Source: Micromonospora violae (lineage in GTDB: Bacteria; Actinomycetota; Actinomycetes; Mycobacteriales; Micromonosporaceae). From it: a stretch of DNA of 64,000 nt. Position 1 is the first letter of the stretch. The number at the start of each line of letters is the position of its first letter. Below the pieces are notes generated by a model. It was not told the DNA's origin. It worked only from the letters and a program-made list of their open reading frames with translations, and ran no database searches. Made by a program: the position numbers and the translations under genes. The DNA lies in NCBI RefSeq assembly GCF_004217135.1, contig NZ_SHKK01000001.1:2604001-2668000 (forward strand). The letters are read 5' to 3'. Shown here piece by piece: positions 39,269-47,303 of the stretch.

Positions 39269-40257
39269 CCCGCTCCGGCCGACTGGCCGGGGCCGGGGCA
39301 GTGGTCCGACGTCGACTCCTGGTCGCCGTGCCGGTGCTCGCCGCGACAAGCGTCGGGATGTTCGCCCTGGGTGCCGCCTCACCTGTCGACCCGGCCAAGC
39401 AGTACGCGGGCGCGGCCGCCTTCACCGCCACCGAGGAGAACCTGGCGCAGATTCGCGCCAACTGGGGTGTCGACGACCCCCTGCCGGTGCAGTACCTGCG
39501 CTGGATCGGCAACCTGCTCCAGGGCGACCTGGGCTGGTCGACGAGCCGGCACGAACCGGTCGCCTCGGTGCTCGCCGCCCGGGCCGGCTGGACGTTGCTG
39601 CTGATCGGGGTCACCCTCGCCCTGGTCCTGGTCGCGAGCCTGCTGCTGGGCGCGCTGGCCGCGTACCGCAGGGGTGGGTTCTTCGATCGCGCGTTGCGGA
39701 CGGCCGCCTACGCGGTCGAGTCGATGCCGGTCTTCTGGCTGGGCCTGGCCGCGATCGCCGTGTTCGCGCTGGCCCTGGGCTGGTTCCCGGCGGGCGGGCT
39801 CACCGACGTCACCGCGACCAGCACCTCCTGGGCCGACGTGGCGCACCACCTGATCCTGCCGGTCGGCGTGCTGGCCGTGTCCCAGGCACCGTGGTTCGTG
39901 CTGTTCGTCAGGGACGCGGTCGCGGAGAGCATGCGCGACGACCACGTGGTCGCGGCGCGGGCCCGCGGGTTGCCCGGGCGGACGGTGCTGTTCGGGCACG
40001 CGCTGCGGACCGCGCTGCTGCCGTTCCTCACCCTGATCGGCACCCACCTGCCTGAGCTGGTCGGCGGGGCGGTGCTGGTCGAGACGGTCTTCTCGCTGCC
40101 GGGCCTGGGCGCCGTCACGGTCGCCGCCGCGCTGGGCAGCGACTTCCCGCTGCTGGCGGCGATCACGCTGGTCACCACCGCGGTGGTGCTGGCCGCGAAC
40201 CTCGTGACCGACCTCGCCTATGCCGCCGCCGACCCGAGGGTACGACTCGATGGCTGA
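39265..40257 (+). CDS. Nickel/peptide ABC transporter permease (NikB/DppB-like)
   Basis: 330 residues from GTG 39265 (GTGA overlap with the binding-protein gene). Six predicted membrane helices; the conserved loop VVAARARGLPGRTVLFGHALRTALLP is the ATPase-docking motif of the DppB/NikB class, and FSLPGLG follows. The N-terminal region with a large external loop (NWGVDDPLPVQYLRWIGNLLQGDLGWS) is typical of this subunit. Confidence 0.9.
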   Translation: MTRSGRLAGAGAVVRRRLLVAVPVLAATSVGMFALGAASPVDPAKQYAGAAAFTATEENLAQIRANWGVDDPLPVQYLRWIGNLLQGDLGWSTSRHEPVASVLAARAGWTLLLIGVTLALVLVASLLLGALAAYRRGGFFDRALRTAAYAVESMPVFWLGLAAIAVFALALGWFPAGGLTDVTATSTSWADVAHHLILPVGVLAVSQAPWFVLFVRDAVAESMRDDHVVAARARGLPGRTVLFGHALRTALLPFLTLIGTHLPELVGGAVLVETVFSLPGLGAVTVAAALGSDFPLLAAITLVTTAVVLAANLVTDLAYAAADPRVRLDG

Positions 40258-41134
40258 CCTCGCTGCCCGACCGCCGCTGCTCCACGTGGCCCGATCCCGG
40301 CTGCGGCTGCGACCTGGCCAGACCGGCGTCGTCATCGCCGGTCTGATCCTGCTGGTGGCCGTCGCCGGTTCGCTGCTCGCTCCGCTCCTCTGGCCGCTCG
40401 ACCAGAGCGCGGTCGCGCTGGACCAGACCCGGTTGGCACCGTCCTGGGCCCACCTCGCCGGCACCGACGACCTGGGCCGGGACGTGGCGCACCGGGCCGT
40501 CTACGGGCTGCGGGTCTCGTTGCTCGTCGGCGCGGTCGCCGCGCTCGTGGCCACGGTTCTCGGGGGCGTGGTCGGCGGAATCGCCGGCACGCTCGGCGGC
40601 CGGGTCGACCGGATCCTGATGCGGATCGTGGACACCATCGCCGCGATGCCGCACCTGCTGCTGGGCGTCTTCATCGTCGCCATGCTGCGGCCCAGCCTCG
40701 GTGCCGTGATCGCCTCCGTCGGGCTCACCCACTGGCTCTCCACCGCCCGCATCGTCCGATCCGAGTTGTTGAGCCTGCGGACCCGACCGTTCATCGATGC
40801 CGCGATCAGCGGTGGGGCCGGCCGACTCCGGGTCCTCACCCGGCACCTGCTGCCGCACGTCCTGCCCCGGCTGGCGTTGGCCACCACCCTGATGATTCCG
40901 CACGCGGTGTGGCACGAGACCGCCCTGTCGTTCCTCGGCCTGGGCCTACCGCCGCACCTCGCCTCACTGGGCAACATGATCAATGACGGTCAGGGGTCGC
41001 TGCTGACCGGCGCCTGGTGGGCCAGCCTGGCACCGGGCGCGGTCATCGTCGTCGTCACCCTCGCCATCGCGGTCCTCGCCGCCCGCTGGCGCGACCGCCT
41101 CGATCCCCGGGTCCGAGCGGAGCTGCACCTGTGA
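40250..41134 (+). CDS. Nickel/peptide ABC transporter permease (NikC/DppC-like)
   Basis: 294 residues from ATG 40250, overlapping the previous gene by 8 bases. The periplasmic loop GTDDLGRDVAHRAVYGLRVSL is the DppC-class landmark, and FIDAAISGGAGRLRVLTRHLLPHVLPRL is the ATPase-docking loop. It forms the channel with the NikB/DppB-like subunit. Confidence 0.9.
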   Translation: MADLAARPPLLHVARSRLRLRPGQTGVVIAGLILLVAVAGSLLAPLLWPLDQSAVALDQTRLAPSWAHLAGTDDLGRDVAHRAVYGLRVSLLVGAVAALVATVLGGVVGGIAGTLGGRVDRILMRIVDTIAAMPHLLLGVFIVAMLRPSLGAVIASVGLTHWLSTARIVRSELLSLRTRPFIDAAISGGAGRLRVLTRHLLPHVLPRLALATTLMIPHAVWHETALSFLGLGLPPHLASLGNMINDGQGSLLTGAWWASLAPGAVIVVVTLAIAVLAARWRDRLDPRVRAELHL

Positions 41135-42135
41135 CCACCACCGAGTCCGTTCCCGCCCCGGCGTCGCCCCGCGCCGCCGCGGGTCAGCCGCTGCTCACCG
41201 TGGACGGCCTCGGCGTCGAGTTCCGACTCCGCGACACCACAGTGCGTGCCGTCGGCGACCTCAGCCTCACCGTCCGGGCCGGCGAACTGTTGGCCATCGT
41301 CGGCGAGTCCGGCTGCGGCAAGTCCGTCCTGGCCCACGCCCTGCTCGGCCTGCTGCCGGCCAACGCCACGACCACCGGCCACGCCGTCCTGCACGAGCCG
41401 GACAGCGAACCGGTCGACCTGATCACCTGCGGTCAACGCCACCTGGCCCGCAGGGTGCGTGGGCGCCGGGTCGGGCTGGTGCCGCAGAGCCCGGCCACCG
41501 CCCTGAACCCGGTGCGCACCGGACGCCGACTGCTCAGCGAGACGCTGCGGGCGCACGGCCGCGACCGCGCGGACACCGAGCAACTCGCGGTCGATGTCGG
41601 GCTCGACCCGGCGGATCTGGACCGCTACCCCCACGAACTCTCCGGTGGCATGGCACAACGTCTGGTCACCGCGCTCGCGCTGGCACCCGACCCGTCACTG
41701 CTCATCGCCGACGAGCCGACCACCGGCCTGGACCGACCCCTCGTCGACCACACCCTCGACCTGCTGAGACGTCGCTGCGACAACGGCTCGGCGGTCGTGC
41801 TCATCACGCACGACCTGGCTGCCGCGCAACGGGTCGCCGAGACCGTCGCCGTGATGTACGCCAGCCGCATCGTGGAACACCGCGACACCGACCAGCTCTT
41901 CGCCGCACCGGCCCACCCGTACGCCTCGGCGCTGCTCGACGCCCTGCCGGACCGGGCCTTCCGGGCGGTGCCGGGCGACCCGCCGATGCTCACCGCGCTG
42001 CCTCCGGGGTGCGCGTTCGCGCCCCGCTGCCCGCGCCGCACCGACACCTGCGCCGACCGACCTGAGCCGACACCGGTCGCCGGCGGCGGCACGGTGGCCT
42101 GCCACCACCCGATCCCCACGGGAGCCACCCCGTGA
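41131..42135 (+). CDS. Nickel/peptide ABC transporter ATPase (NikD/DppD-like)
   Basis: 334 residues from GTG 41131 (GTGA overlap). Walker A GESGCGKS (about 58), signature LSGGMAQRL, Walker B LLIADEPTTGLD and switch His in LITHD. The C-terminal extension has the oligopeptide-transporter type Cys cluster (GCAFAPRCPRRTDTC, later ACHH), where DppD-class ATPases bind an iron-sulfur cluster. Confidence 0.9.
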   Translation: MTTTESVPAPASPRAAAGQPLLTVDGLGVEFRLRDTTVRAVGDLSLTVRAGELLAIVGESGCGKSVLAHALLGLLPANATTTGHAVLHEPDSEPVDLITCGQRHLARRVRGRRVGLVPQSPATALNPVRTGRRLLSETLRAHGRDRADTEQLAVDVGLDPADLDRYPHELSGGMAQRLVTALALAPDPSLLIADEPTTGLDRPLVDHTLDLLRRRCDNGSAVVLITHDLAAAQRVAETVAVMYASRIVEHRDTDQLFAAPAHPYASALLDALPDRAFRAVPGDPPMLTALPPGCAFAPRCPRRTDTCADRPEPTPVAGGGTVACHHPIPTGATP

Positions 42136-42812
42136 CCAGCCCGCAGCACCTGCTCGCCGACGAAGTGACCGTCGGGTACGGCCACCAGGTCGTCCTCGAC
42201 GGAGTCACAGTGCGGATCGGCCGCGGAGAGACGGTCGGACTGCGCGGGCCCTCCGGCTGCGGAAAGTCGACGCTGGTTCGGGTCCTGGCCCTGCTGCAGC
42301 GCCCCGATCAGGGTCGGGTCAGCATCGACGGCACCCCGGTCGACGGCACCCGGTACGCCGTACCGGTCGCCCTGCGGACCCGCGTCGCCGCTCTCTTCCA
42401 GAGCCCACGTGCCGCCGCCGACCCCCGACTGAGCCTCGCCGACCTGATCGCCGAACCGCTACGCGCCACCCGGACGCCCGAACCGACGGTCCGCGAACGG
42501 GTGGCCGAACTCGCCGACCTCGTCAGCCTCACCGCCGACCTGCGCAGCCGACGGCCACACGCCGTCTCCGACGGGCAACTACAACGCGCCTGCCTCGCCC
42601 GGGCCCTGGCTCACCGTCCCGACTACCTGCTCTGCGACGAGGCCACCGCGATGCTGGACGCCTCCACTCAGGCGCACGTCGCCGCCGTCATCCGCGACTA
42701 CCAACGGACCCAGCAGGCCGGGGTCCTGGTCATCAGCCACGACCAGTCCCTGCTGGATCGCTGGAGCGACCGAATCGTCGACCTGGGCAATACGGCAGCC
42801 ACACTGACCTGA
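42132..42812 (+). CDS. Nickel/peptide ABC transporter ATPase (NikE/DppF-like)
   Basis: 226 residues from GTG 42132 (GTGA overlap). Walker A GPSGCGKST, a degenerate signature VSDGQLQRA (usual LSGGQ), Walker B YLLCDEATAMLD, switch His in VISHDQ. It is short, lacking the C-terminal Cys-rich extension of the partner, as in NikE. Last gene of the operon, followed by a strong hairpin. Confidence 0.88.
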   Translation: MTSPQHLLADEVTVGYGHQVVLDGVTVRIGRGETVGLRGPSGCGKSTLVRVLALLQRPDQGRVSIDGTPVDGTRYAVPVALRTRVAALFQSPRAAADPRLSLADLIAEPLRATRTPEPTVRERVAELADLVSLTADLRSRRPHAVSDGQLQRACLARALAHRPDYLLCDEATAMLDASTQAHVAAVIRDYQRTQQAGVLVISHDQSLLDRWSDRIVDLGNTAATLT

Positions 42813-42882
42813 CGTGCCCGCTGACACACCGGTGCCGCCACGTCCCTCCAACCGGGCGAGCCGACGGCGGGCGTCGCTGATG

Positions 42883-42921
42883 TGTCCGCCGGGTTCCGCT
42901 CGAGGCGGAACCCGGCGGACA
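42883..42921. terminator. Bidirectional hairpin terminator
   Basis: A 17-bp perfect stem (42883-42899 with 42905-42921) and 5-base loop immediately before the stop of the convergent minus-strand gene, closing both the nickel/peptide ABC operon and the sod pair. Confidence 0.75.
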
Positions 42922-42922
42922 G

Positions 42923-43183
42923 TCATGCTGGCGGGGACTGCGCGGTCTCGGCCAGGAGCAGGGACAGCTCCCGGACCAGGTCATCCATCGACTGGCCGCT
43001 CTGCGCCTTGACCAGGCCGAGTGCGAGATCGGCCAGAAGGTAGAAGCCGAGAGTACGGGCCTGCTCAGAGCTGAACGCCGACATCAGCGCTTCAGCGCCG
43101 ACGAGGTCACCACGGTGTTTGGCCGCGATGACCCCGGCCGCGCGTTGGACAATCTCGGCCGCTTCGGGGGTGTATCCGCTCAC
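42923..43183 (-). CDS. Small helical hypothetical protein following the superoxide dismutase gene
   Basis: 86 residues, no signal peptide or membrane segment, acidic and predicted largely helical (TPEAAEIVQRAAGVIAAKH; SSEQARTLGFYLLADLALGLV; LVRELSLLLAETA). I do not recognise a family. It starts 7 bases after the sod stop, so it is cotranscribed and presumably under the same Nur-like site. Its helical nature invites the thought that it partners the truncated SOD, but it does not resemble the missing SOD N-terminal domain and has only one His. Confidence 0.65.
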   Translation of the reverse strand: MSGYTPEAAEIVQRAAGVIAAKHRGDLVGAEALMSAFSSEQARTLGFYLLADLALGLVKAQSGQSMDDLVRELSLLLAETAQSPPA

Positions 43184-43190
43184 GCCGGAA

Positions 43191-43571
43191 TCAGATCTTC
43201 GGGGTAGCGGCGCGGGCGGCGTCGAAACGCGAGATGACGTCGGACCAGTTGACCAGATTCCACAGCCGGTCCACGTAGTCCGGGCGGACGTTGCGGTACT
43301 GCAGGTAGTAGGCGTGCTCCCAGGCGTCGAACACCAGGATCGGAGTGGAGCCCTGCCCGACGTTGCCGTGGTGGTCGTAGACCTGCTCCACGATCAGCCG
43401 CTGGCTCAGCGGCTCCCAGGCCAGGACACCCCAGCCGGAACCCTGCACACCCTTGGTCGCCGCCGACAGTTGCCCGGCGAAGCCGTCGAAGGAGCCGAAG
43501 TGCTCGTCGATCGCGGCCGCCAACTCACCGTCGGGGCGGTCACCGCGGTCGGGCAGATTGTACACGGCCAT
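43191..43571 (-). CDS. Truncated Fe/Mn superoxide dismutase lacking the N-terminal domain
   Basis: 126 residues versus about 200 in the family. The first eight residues (MAVYNLPD) match the normal start of actinobacterial Fe-SOD, but the sequence then jumps to the region preceding the C-terminal alpha/beta domain ([12 protein letters not shown]). About 80 residues are missing in frame, including the helical hairpin and both its metal-ligand His. The C-terminal domain is intact: [23 protein letters not shown], and [11 protein letters not shown] with the remaining Asp and His ligands. Without two of four ligands canonical dismutase activity is unlikely. The C-terminal domain shows no decay, so a retained other role or recent deletion are both possible. 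Confidence 0.82.
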   Translation of the reverse strand: MAVYNLPDRGDRPDGELAAAIDEHFGSFDGFAGQLSAATKGVQGSGWGVLAWEPLSQRLIVEQVYDHHGNVGQGSTPILVFDAWEHAYYLQYRNVRPDYVDRLWNLVNWSDVISRFDAARAATPKI

Positions 43572-43607
43572 GGGGTATGTCCTCTCAATACTGCCTCAGT
43601 ATGGCTG

Positions 43608-43624
43608 TTGCCATCATTTTGCAA
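43608..43624 (-). promoter_or_regulatory. Nur-box-like operator upstream of the superoxide dismutase gene
   Basis: TTGCCA-TCATT-TTGCAA (plus-strand reading), 37 bases before the sod ATG. It has the same half-sites as the site before the nickel/peptide ABC operon. Read on the minus strand its TTGCAA can double as a -35 element with TACTGA 17 bases downstream, so binding would block the promoter. In Streptomyces coelicolor Ni-bound Nur represses the Fe-SOD gene sodF in this way. Confidence 0.7.
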
Positions 43625-43727
43625 CAAGGCTCGGGATGTCGTCAGAGGACCTGCCAACCCCCGCTGACTGATGCCGGTCGGTTGCCGCAAGCGGGGATCG
43701 ACCAGAAGGATCTACGATGGTCGGCAG

Positions 43728-43915
43728 TGCTGGTTCGCCGCACCGTCAAGGCGCGGCGTCGTAAGAGGGAACCCGGTGGGAAACCGGGACTGCCCCGCAG
43801 CGGTGAGTGGGAACGACCACCGTCAAACGCACTGGACGCGTGAGCGTCTGGGAAGCGACGGCCAGTAGGAGATCGGTTCACGCCGGTCACGCCCGCGAGT
43901 CCGAAGACCTGCCCG
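43728..43915 (+). promoter_or_regulatory. Cobalamin riboswitch controlling metE
   Basis: Ordered conserved blocks: AGAGGGAACCCGGTGGGAA, CCGGGACTGCCCCGCAGCGGTGA, then a large peripheral insertion, and CGAGTCCGAAGACCTGCCC (B12 box) at 43896-43914. The metE start follows at 44050. B12-dependent repression of the B12-independent methionine synthase is a classical use of this riboswitch. Confidence 0.93.
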
Positions 43916-44049
43916 CACCGCGTACGCGTCCGCGTACGCCGCCACCGGCCTCTCGGGAGGGCCTGGGCGAGGCCCGGTCGTCGGCCGGCGCCCTGCCGTT
44001 TCCTTCCCCTGTGGTCGGTGGTCGACCTCGAGGGAAGGACACCTGTTCC

Positions 44050-46314
44050 GTGACCACACCGTTCGGTCTGAGCACCGTGCTCGGCTATCCCCGCATCGGT
44101 CCGCACCGCGAACTCAAGCACGCCGTCGAGTCCTACTGGGCGGGCCGGATCGACGCGACCACCCTCCAGGACACCGCGGCCAGCCTCCGTGCCGAGGTGT
44201 GGCGCACACTGCGTGACGCCGGCCTGGACGCGGTTCCGTCGAACACGTTCTCGTTCTACGACCAGGTGCTCGACACCACCGTCCTGGTCGACGCGGTCCC
44301 GGACCGCTTCCGCCGCCTCGGTCTCGGAGACCTGGACACCTACTTCGCCATGGCACGCGGCACGGAGCGCGAGCCGGCACTGGAGCTGACGAAGTGGTTC
44401 GACACCAACTACCACTACCTGGTGCCGGAGATCAGCCCAGGCACAGCGTTCACCGCACGCCCGGACAAGGCGGTGCGGGAGTACGGCGAGGCGAAGGCGC
44501 TCGGCGTCACCACCAGGCCGGTGCTGGTCGGTCCGGCGACCTACCTCCTGCTGTCCAAGGCCACCGAGGACGCGCCGGAAGGGTTCCGGCCCTTCGACCG
44601 GCTCGACGACCTCATCGCTGTCTACGAGGACATCCTCGGTGCCCTGGCCGATGACGGCGTCGAATGGGTTCAGCTCGACGAACCCGCGTACGCCGCCGAC
44701 CGCACCTCGGACGAGATCGCCGCGCTGCGCGCCGCGTACCGTCGGCTCGGCCTCCTGAAGCACCGGCCACGGTTGTTCGTCGCGACGTACTTCGGTGACC
44801 TCGGCGACGCGTTGCCGGCACTGCTGGGCACGCCGGTCGAGGCAGTCGGCATCGACCTCGTCGCCGGGCCGGGTAACCTGAACCGGCTCGCCGCCGCCGG
44901 CCCGCTGCACGGCAGGACGATCGTCGCCGGGCTGGTCGACGGACGCAACATCTGGCGCACCGACCTGCGCGCCGCCGCCGCAGCCGGCGCCGCGCTGACC
45001 GGCCTGGCCGACCACGTCACGGTGTCGACCTCGTGTTCCCTGCTGCACGTGCCGGTGGACCTCGCCGCCGAACCCGAACTCGATGAGGACCTGCGTGTGC
45101 GGCTCGCGTTCGCCCGGCAGAAGGTCGACGAGGTCGTCGCCCTGGGTCGCGCCCTGCGCGACGGTGTCGGCGTCCTGCCCCCTGCCCCGCCCGCGACCCC
45201 GGCAGCCTGGCGCAACGACGCAGTCCGAGCCCGGCTGGACGCGCTGCGGCCCGAACACGTACGACGGGGCCCGTACGCCCAACGGGCCGCCACCCAGCAG
45301 GCCCGACTGAACCTCCCACCGCTGCCCACCACCACCATCGGATCCTTCCCGCAGACCCCGGAGCTGCGGCAGGCTCGCGCGGCGCACCGGGCCGGTCGGC
45401 TCGACGACACCGGCTACGCCGAGCGGATGCGCGCCGAGGTCGCCCACGTCATCGCCGTGCAGGAACGACTCGGGCTGGACGTGCTGGTGCACGGCGAGCC
45501 GGAACGCAACGACATGGTGCAGTACTTCGGCGAACAGCTCGACGGATTCGCCGCCACAGCCAACGGCTGGGTGCAGTCGTACGGCTCCCGGTGCGTCCGC
45601 CCACCCATCATCTACGGCGACGTCACCCGGACCGGGCCGATGACCGTCGCCTGGTCCACCTATGCGCAGTCACTGACGAACCGACCGGTGAAGGGCATGC
45701 TCACCGGGCCGGTGACGATCCTGGCCTGGTCGTTCGTCCGCACCGACCAACCCCTCGCCGACACCGCCAACCAGGTCGCCCTCGCACTGCGCGACGAGGC
45801 CCGCGACCTGGAAGCCGCCGGCATCCGCATCATCCAGGTCGACGAACCCGCCCTACGGGAGACTCTGCCGCTGCGTCGGGCCGAGCAACGCGCCTACCTG
45901 GACTGGGCGGTCGGCGCGTTCCGGCTCGCCACCAGCGGGGTCGCCGACTCCACCCAGATCCACACCCATCTGTGCTACTCCGAGTTCGGCGAGGTCCTGC
46001 CCGCGATCGACGCCCTCGACGCCGACGTCACCAGCATCGAAGCGTCCCGGTCGAAGATGGAGATTCTCGACGATCTGCGCACCACCGGCTACGAACGGGG
46101 TGTCGGCCCTGGCGTGTACGACATCCACTCCCCCCGCGTGCCGGAACAGACGGAGATCACCGACGCGCTACGCCGCGCCGTCGCGGCGGTGCCCGCCGAC
46201 CGACTCTGGGTCAACCCCGACTGCGGCCTCAAGACCCGCGGCTACCCGGAGGTCGAGCAGGCCCTGACCCGCCTCGTCAGCGGCGCCGCCGAGATCCGCA
46301 GCACGCTCACCTGA
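44050..46314 (+). CDS. metE: Cobalamin-independent methionine synthase
   Basis: 754 residues from GTG 44050 (AAGGAC upstream), the family's usual length. It transfers the methyl group of 5-methyltetrahydropteroyl-polyglutamate to homocysteine. N-terminal: [17 protein letters not shown] and [16 protein letters not shown]-terminal: [29 protein letters not shown], and the zinc ligands HTHLCYSEF (His and Cys, about 638-642) and Cys in [11 protein letters not shown] (about 725). The upstream cobalamin riboswitch implies the organism also has a B12-dependent MetH and switches between them. Frames opening upstream of 44050 lie in the riboswitch. Confidence 0.95.
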   Translation: MTTPFGLSTVLGYPRIGPHRELKHAVESYWAGRIDATTLQDTAASLRAEVWRTLRDAGLDAVPSNTFSFYDQVLDTTVLVDAVPDRFRRLGLGDLDTYFAMARGTEREPALELTKWFDTNYHYLVPEISPGTAFTARPDKAVREYGEAKALGVTTRPVLVGPATYLLLSKATEDAPEGFRPFDRLDDLIAVYEDILGALADDGVEWVQLDEPAYAADRTSDEIAALRAAYRRLGLLKHRPRLFVATYFGDLGDALPALLGTPVEAVGIDLVAGPGNLNRLAAAGPLHGRTIVAGLVDGRNIWRTDLRAAAAAGAALTGLADHVTVSTSCSLLHVPVDLAAEPELDEDLRVRLAFARQKVDEVVALGRALRDGVGVLPPAPPATPAAWRNDAVRARLDALRPEHVRRGPYAQRAATQQARLNLPPLPTTTIGSFPQTPELRQARAAHRAGRLDDTGYAERMRAEVAHVIAVQERLGLDVLVHGEPERNDMVQYFGEQLDGFAATANGWVQSYGSRCVRPPIIYGDVTRTGPMTVAWSTYAQSLTNRPVKGMLTGPVTILAWSFVRTDQPLADTANQVALALRDEARDLEAAGIRIIQVDEPALRETLPLRRAEQRAYLDWAVGAFRLATSGVADSTQIHTHLCYSEFGEVLPAIDALDADVTSIEASRSKMEILDDLRTTGYERGVGPGVYDIHSPRVPEQTEITDALRRAVAAVPADRLWVNPDCGLKTRGYPEVEQALTRLVSGAAEIRSTLT

Positions 46315-46317
46315 GCG

Positions 46318-46353
46318 CACGGTGGGGTGGCGGCACGCCGCCGCCCCACCGTG
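46318..46353. terminator. Bidirectional hairpin terminator
   Basis: A 16-bp stem with one G-U pair (46318-46333 with 46338-46353) and 4-base loop, between convergent metE and the thioesterase gene. Confidence 0.7.
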
Positions 46354-46395
46354 GCGTGCGACAACGCGCGTTCGACGCCCTCGTCCAAGCACGTT

Positions 46396-46908
46396 TCAGC
46401 CCTCCTCGGCGCCCTCGAGCAGCGCCCGCCGCAGCGCCAACCGGTGCTCCCGGCGGATCTCCGCCTCGCGGTACCGCCGCCGGTCCCCGTCGGTCTCGGG
46501 TAGCAGCGGTGGCACCGGGCGCGGCTGGCCGTCGTCGTCGATGGCGACCATGACCAGGTGCGCGGTGGCCACGTCGGTGGGCGGCACCGCCCGGTCCCAC
46601 CGGTCGGCGGTCACCTTGACGGCCACCTCCATGGAGCTACGACCGGCCCAGGTGATCCGGGCGTCGACGTGCACGACGTCGCCGACCCGCACCGCACGCA
46701 GGAACGCCGTCTCGTCGATCGCGGCGGTCACCGCCGGCCCGTCGGAGTGCCGGGCGGCGACCACCCCGGCCACCGAGTCGATGAGGTTGAGGATCCGGCC
46801 GCCGTGGACCGTACCCATCAGGTTGGTGTGGTGCTGGTCCATGATCTGCGACAGGGTCAGGTGCGACGCCGATGGCGCTCGGCCGGCGGTCGTGGTCGTG
46901 TCGTGCAC
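46396..46908 (-). CDS. Acyl-CoA thioesterase (hot-dog fold, YciA/BACH type)
   Basis: 170 residues from GTG 46908, with GAGGGACGG upstream. It hydrolyses acyl-CoA to free acid and CoA. The 4HBT hot-dog domain begins LSQIMDQHHTNLMGTVHGGRILNLID, which is the typical active-site helix of the COG1607 acyl-CoA hydrolases (GTVHGG then Asp). ADRWDRAVPPTDVATAHLVMVAID follows. The charged C-terminus (REAEIRREHRLALRR) fits a coiled or oligomerising tail. A long frame upstream is not coding; it covers a cobalamin riboswitch. That makes this gene a predicted member of the B12 regulon. Confidence 0.88.
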   Translation of the reverse strand: MHDTTTTAGRAPSASHLTLSQIMDQHHTNLMGTVHGGRILNLIDSVAGVVAARHSDGPAVTAAIDETAFLRAVRVGDVVHVDARITWAGRSSMEVAVKVTADRWDRAVPPTDVATAHLVMVAIDDDGQPRPVPPLLPETDGDRRRYREAEIRREHRLALRRALLEGAEEG

Positions 46909-47303
46909 AGCGGTAGTCCGTCCCTCGGGAAACCACACCGCCGGATCACGGGCACACGCTGACGAGGACACACCGGCGCACGACGCGCGGCAGGTCACCC
47001 GCTCAGCCCACCCGCGAGGCCGACGGCAGCGCACACGGTCGTGTACGCAGCGCGGGCAGGTCTTCGGACTCGCGGGCCCGACCGGCTGCGCCGGTCCCCT
47101 ACTGGCCGTCGCTTCCCAGGCCACTGGCCCAGTGCTGATGACGGCGGTCGTTCCCACTCACCGCTGCGGGGCAGCCCCGGATTCCCACCGGGTTCCCTCT
47201 TACGACGCCCGGCCAGCTCATGACCGGGCGAACCAGCGCCGTCGGCGAGCATAGCCGGTCTGCGGGGCGGTCCCTCACGACCCTGACATGAGGAATCCGC
47301 TGC
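46909..47303. other. Leader region of the thioesterase gene
   Basis: 395 bases between the thioesterase start and the quinone oxidoreductase stop. It contains the riboswitch (47054-47238) and about 145 bases of expression platform and leader. No gene is recognised. Confidence 0.7.
47054..47238 (-). promoter_or_regulatory. Cobalamin riboswitch upstream of the acyl-CoA thioesterase gene
   Basis: Minus strand: AGAGGGAACCCGGTGGGAAT, CCGGGGCTGCCCCGCAGCGGTGA, a peripheral insertion, and CGAGTCCGAAGACCTGCCC at 47055-47073. It is very similar to the metE riboswitch, including the peripheral GGGAAGCGACGGCCAGTAGG segment, but in opposite orientation. The nearest downstream gene start is the thioesterase at 46908. 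Confidence 0.92.

Noticed and set aside
43807..44049. An in-frame N-terminal extension of MetE
   Set aside because: The extension lies in the cobalamin riboswitch; GTG 44050 gives the normal family length.
46909..47157. An in-frame N-terminal extension of the thioesterase
   Set aside because: The extension translates the riboswitch and leader and has no similarity to thioesterases.
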